A stretch of 64,000 bases of DNA from Limisphaera sp. (GTDB lineage: Bacteria; Verrucomicrobiota; Verrucomicrobiia; Limisphaerales; Limisphaeraceae), in the NCBI GenBank assembly GCA_025057755.1, contig JANWVC010000005.1:1-64000 (forward strand). Reading direction: 5' to 3'. Shown here in pieces: positions 54,269 through 61,508 of this stretch; position 1 is the stretch's first letter; every line of letters begins with the position of its first letter. The notes beneath the pieces are model-generated. The model did not search any database, was not told where the DNA came from, and was given only the letters and a program-made list of their open reading frames with translations. A program made the position numbers and the translations under genes.

Positions 54269-55030
54269 ATGAGGGATGAAAGCTTGGTGGTGAATGAGAT
54301 TTTCTTTAGTGTGCAAGGCGAGAGCCGCTGGACGGGATTGCCTTGCGTGTTCGTGCGATTGACAGGTTGCCCGCTGCGCTGTTCGTATTGCGACACGGCC
54401 TACGCATTTCGCGAGGGCCGCCGCATGTTATTAAAGGAGATTCTGGCCGAAGTGGCTCGCTACGCGGACCCATTCCGGCATGCTCAGCTCCGACTGTTGG
54501 GGGAGGGAGAGGCGAGCTGTCAATTGCCGTTGGTGGAAGTTACGGGCGGAGAACCTCTGGCTCAACCGGCCGCGCTGCCACTGCTGCGCATGCTCTGCGA
54601 TGAAGGTTACGTGGTCTTGTTGGAAACCAGCGGTGCGCTGGACATTCGACCGGTGGATCCGCGCGTGCGACGCATCGTGGACGTGAAATGTCCGAGCAGT
54701 GGGGAGATGGAGCGCAACCGCTGGGAGAACCTTGAGGATTTGCGACCCACCGACGAGCTTAAGTTTGTCGTCGGCACGGTGGAGGACTACGAATGGGCGC
54801 GAGGTCAGATCGTGGGGCGGGCGCTGCATCGAAAGTGCCCAGTGCTGGTCTCCTGGGTGCATCCGTTGACGCCCGAGCAGCAGGATCCAAGTTTAAATCC
54901 GGTACCATCCGGCCAGCGTCCGTTGACCCGCCGGGAACTGGTGGAACGACTCTTGGCGGATGCCCTGCCCGTACGGTTTCAGTTGCAATTGCACAAGTTC
55001 ATTTGGCCTGCGGACCAGCGGGGAGTTTAA
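54269..55030 (+). CDS. queE: 7-carboxy-7-deazaguanine synthase
   Basis: This 253-residue radical SAM enzyme has the [4Fe-4S] motif CPLRCSYCDTAYAF (CX3CX2C), VNEIFFSVQGESRWTGLPCV (the QueE N-terminus), TGGEPLAQP and DVKCPSSGEMERNRWENL. It makes the deazaguanine ring of queuosine and related tRNA or DNA bases. Its own start is ATG 54269 after a TTTCGG context. Other queuosine genes (queC, queD) are not seen here. Confidence 0.94.
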   Translation: MRDESLVVNEIFFSVQGESRWTGLPCVFVRLTGCPLRCSYCDTAYAFREGRRMLLKEILAEVARYADPFRHAQLRLLGEGEASCQLPLVEVTGGEPLAQPAALPLLRMLCDEGYVVLLETSGALDIRPVDPRVRRIVDVKCPSSGEMERNRWENLEDLRPTDELKFVVGTVEDYEWARGQIVGRALHRKCPVLVSWVHPLTPEQQDPSLNPVPSGQRPLTRRELVERLLADALPVRFQLQLHKFIWPADQRGV

Positions 55031-55110
55031 TTGTGTTGGACTCGTCGAGGGGGCAAGCGGGTTACCATCCATGGCGTAACCAACGCCGAGCATCGGCCAT
55101 GGAGCACGGA

Positions 55111-56460
55111 ATGAACAGCAACCGAGGCTGGCTGAGACGCTTGAGACGGTTTGAAGCCCGGAATGTGACATTTGTGGATCCGGATGGTCGATGGCCCGTA
55201 GTTTTGCAGCGAGCGCAAGGATCGTGGATCTGGGATGTAGAGGGGCGGCGGTACCTCGACTTGACGTCGGGCTTTGGCGTGGCTGCGACCGGTCATGCTC
55301 ATCCGCGGGTGGTGGCAGCAGCCCGCTTTCAGATGAAGGAATTGTTGCACGGCATGGGCGATGTACACCCCCACGTCGCCAAAATCGAATTGGCACGTGA
55401 ATTAAGCCGACTCACGTATGAACGATGGGGCCGGACGCGCGGGATGCGGCTCACGGGCAAGGTCATCTTCGGCTGTACAGGGTTTGAAGCCGTGGAGGCA
55501 GCGTTAAAAACGGCGCTGCTGGTTACCGGACGTCCTGCCGTAGTGGCCTTCGAAGGGGGTTATCACGGTTTGGGATACGGAGCGTTAAATGTGACCCATC
55601 GAGAATATTTCTGGCGACCCTTTGAGCCGCAGTTGCGTCGCTTTGCGGGCTTCGCCCCGTTTCCAGGATCCGAAGAGGATCTGCCGCAGGTCGAGCGGTG
55701 GTTGGAGGAGCAGCATGCGCGCACGCCGGTGGGCGCGGTCTTGGTGGAGCCCGTGCAAGGACGAGGGGGAATTCGAGTGCCGCCGGTGTCGTTCTTGAAT
55801 CGTTTGCGCGCGTGGTGTGACCGGCGTAACGCATTGTTGATCCTGGATGAAATTTTCACCGGTTTCGGCCGGACTGGGGCATGGTTTGCATGTGAGCACA
55901 GCGGGGTGATTCCGGACATGGTTTGTTTGGGCAAGGCTCTGACGGGAGGGTTCCCGCTTTCGGTTTGTGTCGGTCGAGCGGACCTGATGGATATGGCCTG
56001 GCCTCCGTCGAGCGGTGAAGCCTTGCATACGAGCACATTTCAGGGACATCCGGTGGGATGCAGGATGGCGTTGGCCCAGCTTGCTGTATTGCGGGAGCTG
56101 CGGTTGCCGTGCCGCGCCCGGCAGGTGGGTGCCTGGTTGGTGAGACAGCTGGAGTTGTTGCCCCCGGTTTCAGGTTTGCAGTGGGAGGTGCGCGGGCAGG
56201 GATTGATGGTGGGCTTGGAAGTGCGGCATGTGGATGGTCGTCCGGCAACGGATGTGGTTTTGGAGGCCTTGAAGCAGATGTTGGCCCGTGGATTTTTGTT
56301 GCTCCCGGAAGGTCCAGCGGCCGAAGTTTTGGCGTTTACTCCGCCGCTCACAATCGAGCATTCGTACTTGCAGAAGGCGGTCGAGGCCTTGGGTGAATCG
56401 CTGGCGACAGCGGTTCGGCGCGTGGAGTCGAGATCGGGAGACAGGCATGAAGCTGTCTGA
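55111..56460 (+). CDS. Class III PLP-dependent aminotransferase
   Basis: This 449-residue protein has aminotransferase III signatures: LDLTSGFGVAATGHAHPRVV, GCTGFEAVEAALKTALLV (PLP phosphate site), LLILDEIFTGFGRTG (PLP-binding Asp) and CLGKALTGGFPLSVCVG with the Schiff-base Lys. Family members use acetylornithine, 4-aminobutyrate or other omega-amino donors; which applies here cannot be told. The start at ATG 55111 (GGAG upstream) is preferred; ATG 55099 is possible. It overlaps rsmA by 14 bp. Confidence 0.88.
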   Translation: MNSNRGWLRRLRRFEARNVTFVDPDGRWPVVLQRAQGSWIWDVEGRRYLDLTSGFGVAATGHAHPRVVAAARFQMKELLHGMGDVHPHVAKIELARELSRLTYERWGRTRGMRLTGKVIFGCTGFEAVEAALKTALLVTGRPAVVAFEGGYHGLGYGALNVTHREYFWRPFEPQLRRFAGFAPFPGSEEDLPQVERWLEEQHARTPVGAVLVEPVQGRGGIRVPPVSFLNRLRAWCDRRNALLILDEIFTGFGRTGAWFACEHSGVIPDMVCLGKALTGGFPLSVCVGRADLMDMAWPPSSGEALHTSTFQGHPVGCRMALAQLAVLRELRLPCRARQVGAWLVRQLELLPPVSGLQWEVRGQGLMVGLEVRHVDGRPATDVVLEALKQMLARGFLLLPEGPAAEVLAFTPPLTIEHSYLQKAVEALGESLATAVRRVESRSGDRHEAV

Positions 56461-57265
56461 AATGCGGGCGTTATTGGCGGCCGGGGGGATTCGACTAACC
56501 CGGCGGCTGGGCCAACATTTCATGCACGACGCGCGACAACTGGATCGAATCGTGTCAGTAGCGGAACTGCACCCACGTGCCGCAGTGCTGGAAATCGGGC
56601 CTGGTCTGGGCCCTTTGACGGAACGATTGCTCGCACTGGGATGCCACGTTCTGGCGATTGAGAAAGACGCGCGGCTGGCGTCGCTGTTGGCGAGCCGACT
56701 GGGCCATGCGCCGAATCTCGAGCTGCGCGTGGCCGATGCCTTGGAATGGTTGCGTCAGGAACGGCGCGACTGGCGGCAATGGAAGGTGGTGTCGAATTTG
56801 CCCTACTCCGTTGCCTCGCCCTTGCTGGTGGAGCTGGCTTTGCTACCGCAGCCCCCGATGCGATTGGTTGTCACCGTGCAGGCCGAGGTGGCGGACCGAC
56901 TGGGAGCCCGGGCAGGTCAGCAGGCTTATGGATTGTTGACGTTGCTGGTGCAGCAGCGTTATGAGCTGTGTCACCAGTTCCGTATCGCCCCCACCTGTTT
57001 TTTCCCTGTCCCACGCGTGGATTCGGCGTGTGTAGTTCTGAATCGGGTGGAGCGTTTGCCGCGGGAGTTGCAACCGGTATTTGAGCGTCTCGTGCGTCGA
57101 GCCTTTTCCCAGCGGCGCAAACAGATGTTCAAGTTATTACGAAGTGAATGGCCAGAGAATCGGCTGAGGGATGCTTTTGACCGTCTCGGGTTGTCGCGGG
57201 AGGTCCGGGGCGAGGCGGTCGGTTTGGATCAATACGTCGCGTTAGCCAGTTATTTGAACTCATGA
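56447..57265 (+). CDS. rsmA: 16S rRNA dimethyladenosine methyltransferase RsmA/KsgA
   Basis: This 272-residue protein has the KsgA start pattern RLTRRLGQHFMHDARQLDRI, SAM-binding LEIGPGLGPLTERLLALG, the catalytic NLPYSVASPLLVEL and the C-terminal FFPVPRVDSACVVL and RRAFSQRRKQMFKLL. It dimethylates two adjacent adenosines near the 3' end of 16S rRNA. ATG 56447 follows GGGAGACAGGC and overlaps the aminotransferase end by 14 bp; its own TGA overlaps the NUDIX start (ATGA). Confidence 0.95.
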   Translation: MKLSEMRALLAAGGIRLTRRLGQHFMHDARQLDRIVSVAELHPRAAVLEIGPGLGPLTERLLALGCHVLAIEKDARLASLLASRLGHAPNLELRVADALEWLRQERRDWRQWKVVSNLPYSVASPLLVELALLPQPPMRLVVTVQAEVADRLGARAGQQAYGLLTLLVQQRYELCHQFRIAPTCFFPVPRVDSACVVLNRVERLPRELQPVFERLVRRAFSQRRKQMFKLLRSEWPENRLRDAFDRLGLSREVRGEAVGLDQYVALASYLNS

Positions 57266-57801
57266 GCACGGAATGGTTCGATGTTGTGAACGAGAGGGAC
57301 GAGGTGGTCCGGCGCGCCTTGCGGCAGGAAGTGCACGCGTACGGGTTGAAACATCGGGCAGTGCATGTTCTGGTCTTCAACAGCCGGGGACAATTATTTC
57401 TGCAAAAACGGTCTCAGAAGAAGGATCGGGAACCCGGTGTTTGGGACTCCTCGGCCTCCGGCCATGTGGATGCCGGTGAGGATTATGACTCGGCAGCGGC
57501 ACGCGAGCTGCAGGAGGAACTAGGCGTGACCCTCTCCCAGCCGCTGCATCGATGGTTCAAACTGGATGCTTGTGACGAAACGGATCAAGAATTTGTCTGG
57601 GTATACCGGCTGCAGCACGACGGGCCTTTTGTATGGCCGCCGGAGGAAGTTGAGGATGGTGCTTGGTTTGAGCCATCAGCCGTCTCGCGCTGGGTGTGCC
57701 AACAGCCGGCGGTGTTCGCACGCGCTTTCCGTTATTTGTGGGCCGAGATCGAGCGACGCCGGGCTTTGAATCCCCAGGACCTGACACTGCCAGGGAAATG
57801 A
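57262..57801 (+). CDS. NUDIX hydrolase (isopentenyl-diphosphate isomerase-like subgroup)
   Basis: This 179-residue protein has a NUDIX box (GHVDAGEDYDSAAARELQEELGV), preceded by REPGVWDSSASGHV as in the YfcD/IDI-like subgroup, and an early WFDVVNERDEVVRRAL. It probably hydrolyses nucleotide-linked or phosphorylated metabolites. It is translationally coupled to rsmA by a 4-bp ATGA overlap. Confidence 0.88.
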   Translation: MSTEWFDVVNERDEVVRRALRQEVHAYGLKHRAVHVLVFNSRGQLFLQKRSQKKDREPGVWDSSASGHVDAGEDYDSAAARELQEELGVTLSQPLHRWFKLDACDETDQEFVWVYRLQHDGPFVWPPEEVEDGAWFEPSAVSRWVCQQPAVFARAFRYLWAEIERRRALNPQDLTLPGK

Positions 57802-58232
57802 ACGAGCTGTGGACGCGCTTGCAGAGTTGAACCAAGGGCCACCTTGGCTCCTCACCGTTCGCAGCAGGGACCTGTGTGCTGGGCTCGGAGCAAACTGGCT
57901 AATGCCGTGTAACTCGTCGGCGCATGCCCGCCGCGCTGTGTTTGCGATCCATTCCAAGGTGGCGCTTTCCTGCGGGACAATGCAGAGGTTGGATCGTAAG
58001 GAGCTCCGCAAAGTCGTGCAGCCCGGGTTGGCGACAAACCTGTTTCCTCTGCCGACTCACAGCAGACTCGTGAGGTGAAGCCTCGGACAACGGGATGATT
58101 TTGGCGTTTCGCCGCGAGCTTTTCGCACGCACCTTTGGGCCTCGCTCACGAGGTCGGCCAGGTTCCTCTGCAAAGCGGGGGAAGATTGCGGACCGCTGGA
58201 CCCGTTGTGGCGATGCGGTTACTGTGGCTGGC
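57802..58232. other. Spacer upstream of the nucleoside transporter gene
   Basis: I see no supported gene here. An in-frame open extension of the transporter gene reaches back to 58095 but has no homology and no ribosome site. Confidence 0.4.
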
Positions 58233-59492
58233 ATGGGACTTCGCTTTGTAAGCCTGTTGGGGCTGCTGACGATGCTGGCGGTGGCATGGGGATGTTCACT
58301 CAATCGGCGTCGTTTCCCGTGGCGTGTGGTGGCTTGGGGCCTGGCCCTCCAGTTTTCACTGGCATTGGTGTTGTTGCATACACAGGGTGGCCGAGCGCTG
58401 TTTGACACCGCTGGCAAGGCCGTTCGGGCTTTGACAGCGTATGCGGATGAAGGCAGCCGGTTTGTGTTTGGACCACTGGCTGATGCAGCGTTGCTGGACC
58501 GTGTGTTTGGTGGTCGTGGGTTGATTTTTGCGGTCATGGTGACGGGCACGATTATCCTGGTGTCGAGTCTCTCTGCTGTGTTGTACCATTGGGGCCTATT
58601 GCAGCAGGTGGTCCGGACAATGGCGTGGTTGATGCGGCGACTGATGGGCACAAGCGGTGCAGAAACGCTGTCAGCCGCGGCCAATGTTTTCATGGGCCAA
58701 ACGGAAGCGCCGTTGTTGGTGCGTCCCTACATAGCGCAGATGACGCGCAGCGAGTTGTTGTGCCTAATGACCGGGGGCATGGCCACCATTGCTGGCGGTG
58801 TGGCGGCGGTGTACGCGCGCATGGGTGCGGAGGCCGGACACCCGGACATGGCCGGGCACCTGTTGACAGCCTCGGTGATGAACGCGCCCGCGGCCTTGGT
58901 GATGGCAAAGATTCTGTTGCCCGAAACCGAGACGAGCGTAACAACCAACGGGCATTTGGTGGATCCCCCGCGCCTGAGCGTCAACAGCCTGGATGCTTTG
59001 TGTCAGGGAGCAGCCGACGGACTGCGGCTATCGCTTAACGTATTGGCCATGTTAATTGCTTTTGTGGCCGTGGTGGCACTCGTGAATGGCTCGCTCGAGC
59101 TGATGCAGCGTTGGTTGGGCGTGACCGAGCCAGTGACGTTACAAGAGGTCTTGGGATGGTTGAACGCGCCTTTTGCATGGTTGCTTGGAACCCCACTGCA
59201 AGATTGTTGGACTGTGGGCCAAATCCTGGGCGAGCGAATCGTTTTGAATGAGTTCATCGGATACTCGACCCTCACCCGACCGGACACGGTCCTCACCGAG
59301 CGGGCCTTCGTGTTGACGACCTATGCGCTCTGCGGGTTTGCGAATGTTACGAGCATTGCCATTCAGGTCGGCGGAATTGGGTCGCTTGCCCCGGAGCGCC
59401 GTGCCGAGATGGCTCGCCTCGGCGTGCGGGCCATGTTGGGAGGTGTATTGGCGACGTATTCCACTGCATGCGTGGTGGGCGTCCTTTTGTGA
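58233..59492 (+). CDS. Concentrative nucleoside transporter (CNT/NupC family)
   Basis: This 419-residue protein has about 8-10 hydrophobic segments and CNT hallmarks: AANVFMGQTEAPLLVRPY (the G-Q-T-E-A-P nucleoside-binding motif), LLTASVMNAPAALVMAKILL, RIVLNEFIGYS and TYALCGFANVTSIAIQVGG. It takes up nucleosides using a sodium or proton gradient. The ATG at 58233 (MGLRFVSLLGLLTML) directly precedes the first membrane helix. Confidence 0.92.
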   Translation: MGLRFVSLLGLLTMLAVAWGCSLNRRRFPWRVVAWGLALQFSLALVLLHTQGGRALFDTAGKAVRALTAYADEGSRFVFGPLADAALLDRVFGGRGLIFAVMVTGTIILVSSLSAVLYHWGLLQQVVRTMAWLMRRLMGTSGAETLSAAANVFMGQTEAPLLVRPYIAQMTRSELLCLMTGGMATIAGGVAAVYARMGAEAGHPDMAGHLLTASVMNAPAALVMAKILLPETETSVTTNGHLVDPPRLSVNSLDALCQGAADGLRLSLNVLAMLIAFVAVVALVNGSLELMQRWLGVTEPVTLQEVLGWLNAPFAWLLGTPLQDCWTVGQILGERIVLNEFIGYSTLTRPDTVLTERAFVLTTYALCGFANVTSIAIQVGGIGSLAPERRAEMARLGVRAMLGGVLATYSTACVVGVLL

Positions 59493-59577
59493 CGAAACAA
59501 ACCGGCTGCAAGCGGATCAGGGTAATCCGACGACACGATACTTGCCAGCATGCATGCTCTGGCTTAGGAGTGGGTTC

Positions 59578-60177
59578 GTGCAGGCCCTGCTAGTCATGAC
59601 GGTGCTGGGTCGGGATCGGGCCGGCTTGGTGGAGTCTGTGGCCGATGTCGTGCGGCGGCACGGTGGGAATTGGTTGGAAAGCCGGATGGCTCGGCTCGGC
59701 GGGCAGTTTGCAGGCATCTTACGAGTCGCGGTACCTGCGGAACGTCGCGCCGCGTTGGAGCGGGCCCTGACAGCATTAAACCAGGAAGGGCTGACTGTAG
59801 TAGTCCATGCCGATGAGCCGCCGCACGCTCTGGGTAGAGTCGCTCGTTTTGCAGAACTTGAGGTGGTAGGACAAGACCGCCCGGGAATCGTGCGGGAGAT
59901 AGCCCACGCATTGGCTGCCGCGGGTGTGAATGTTGAAGAATTGGAAACGCACTGTCGCAGTGCAGCCATGTCCGGCGAAAACATTTTTCATGCGCGATTC
60001 CGAATTGCCCTTCCTCCGGAGGCGCACTTGGAGGCGTTGCGTCGGCATATCGAAGAGGTAGCAGCGGATTTGATCGTCGACGTTGCGCTTGAGGAAATAT
60101 CCGCGGCAGGAAGGGAGCATAAGTGTGTGCAGAACTCTTCGGAAAAGCCTGCGTCACGAGCGAGCACTGAACCGTGA
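59578..60177 (+). CDS. ACT-domain protein (GcvR-like)
   Basis: This 199-residue protein has two ACT domains: QALLVMTVLGRDRAGLVESV at the start and AELEVVGQDRPGIVREIAHA in the second half, where a CH..A pattern marks the glycine-cleavage repressor GcvR family. It likely senses an amino acid. GTG 59578 is chosen because GGAG sits 7-8 nt upstream and homology begins right there. It is encoded 85 bp after the CNT transporter. Confidence 0.8.
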   Translation: MQALLVMTVLGRDRAGLVESVADVVRRHGGNWLESRMARLGGQFAGILRVAVPAERRAALERALTALNQEGLTVVVHADEPPHALGRVARFAELEVVGQDRPGIVREIAHALAAAGVNVEELETHCRSAAMSGENIFHARFRIALPPEAHLEALRRHIEEVAADLIVDVALEEISAAGREHKCVQNSSEKPASRASTEP

Positions 60178-60221
60178 GTGCCGGGTGAGTCCGTGGAGGA
60201 TGGGAAAAGGAGGTGTCCTTT

Positions 60222-61037
60222 ATGATGACCAATTGGCGAGATCGGCTCTGGTTGGTTAATTGTTCTGCACGTCGGGGATTGGTTGCCGCTTTGCTAGTGG
60301 CCAGCCTTTTCCCGGCTCCGGGTCAGGAGACGAACCCGCAACGGCCGGGGTCACATCGAGCGCCTACGGCGGAGATGTTGCCGGGCAAGGGGCCGGTCCA
60401 GGGAGGCGATTGGTTTGACAAGGTTTGGTCGCAGCGCCGTGCAGAATTCCGAGCTCGCCGGGCATTGGATCGGGGTGCAATTGTTTTCTTGGGCGATTCG
60501 ATCACTCAAGGGTGGACGGATGTGGAACAACGTTTCCCCGACTGGAAATGCGCCAACCGTGGAATCAGCGGTGACACAACGCGCGGAATCTTATTCCGGC
60601 TGCATGAGGATGTGTTAGATTTGGCGCCGGCTGCCGTGGTTCTTCTGATTGGAACGAACGACATCGGCCTGGGTGGAGAGCCTGAGGATGTGGCCGATAA
60701 CTTATGCATGATTTTACAGGAGTTTCAGAAAGCCAACCCTGCGATGCCCGTCGTGCTTTGTAAGGTCATGCCCAGTCACGCCAGCCGGCAGCGACCGGCA
60801 GAGAAGATTCGGCGTCTCAATAGCCTGATGGCTGCCCTGGCGCAACGATTCCCACAGTGCCACCTTTGTGACACATGGACACCGTTTGCAGATGCAGATG
60901 GGAATGCGCGCGTCGAGGAGTTTCCGGACTTTCTGCATCCCAACGCCGCCGGTTATGCAAAGTGGGCCGCAGTATTGGAGCCAATCCTGCGTGGGTTGCC
61001 CAGGCTTCCCCGGGCCGCGTCTGATGGTGGTACTTGA
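60222..61037 (+). CDS. Secreted SGNH/GDSL-type hydrolase
   Basis: This protein of about 271 residues has a signal peptide (RGLVAALLVASLFPAPGQ) and all four SGNH blocks: FLGDSITQGWTDVE (Ser), NRGISGDTTRG (Gly), LIGTNDIGLG (Asn) and EFPDFLHPNAAGYAKWA (Asp and His). It is similar to PAF-acetylhydrolase-type and carbohydrate-esterase-like lipases. AGGAGG precedes ATG 60222. It is probably an extracytoplasmic esterase, perhaps acting with the adjacent GH2 enzyme (inference). Confidence 0.9.
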   Translation: MMTNWRDRLWLVNCSARRGLVAALLVASLFPAPGQETNPQRPGSHRAPTAEMLPGKGPVQGGDWFDKVWSQRRAEFRARRALDRGAIVFLGDSITQGWTDVEQRFPDWKCANRGISGDTTRGILFRLHEDVLDLAPAAVVLLIGTNDIGLGGEPEDVADNLCMILQEFQKANPAMPVVLCKVMPSHASRQRPAEKIRRLNSLMAALAQRFPQCHLCDTWTPFADADGNARVEEFPDFLHPNAAGYAKWAAVLEPILRGLPRLPRAASDGGT

Positions 61038-61110
61038 GTCATCGTCTAAGGTGGGACGTTAATTTGCGACCGTGCCTCATTAGAGAGCCGGCGGCACGGG
61101 CTCGCATGTT

Positions 61111-61508
61111 TCAAGGCTGAGCTTGCAGTGGCAGGGACGACTGATAAAGTCGCTGAATGATGTCCTCCTGCTGGCTTTGGGGAGGGAGAAGAGGCACCTT
61201 TGCGACAGAGGCCCAGGGGCCAGAAGCGTGGCCGTCCGGAGCGCGGAGTCTAAGTGCCATTAATTTCGGCAGAGCGTGGCATCGGAGTGTTTTCAAATCC
61301 GTCTCGGGCAGCCATTCGCCAGAGGCCAGGGGTCCTGCCAGTCGGATTGCCCCGGGGTCTTTCCGTGCACTTTCCACCGTCGGATCCAGCCGTTGGCATT
61401 CTCATCTTGTCTGGGCAAGACCGGGAGGCCTATTGACTGCTGCGGGGTGTTCCACTCGAGCGCCAATTCATGGGGAAAAGCCGCCGCGTTTGGGCCCCAC
61501 CGGGTGTG
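61111..61508 (-). pseudogene. Decayed discoidin (F5/8 C) domain, former C-terminus of the GH2 gene
   Basis: After the stop at 61509-61511, the same frame continues as HTRWGPNAAAFPHELALEW, then IGLPVLPRQDENANG and WIRRWKVHGKTPGQSDWQDP. The rest is in the next frame (from about 61345): ETDLKTLRCHALPKLMALRL and HASGPWASVAKVPLLPP, stopping at 61111. Together this is one complete discoidin domain. The stop codon TGA sits exactly where discoidin domains of this type carry Trp (SSW-HTRWGP). One nonsense change and one frameshift are therefore needed to explain it. Confidence 0.8.
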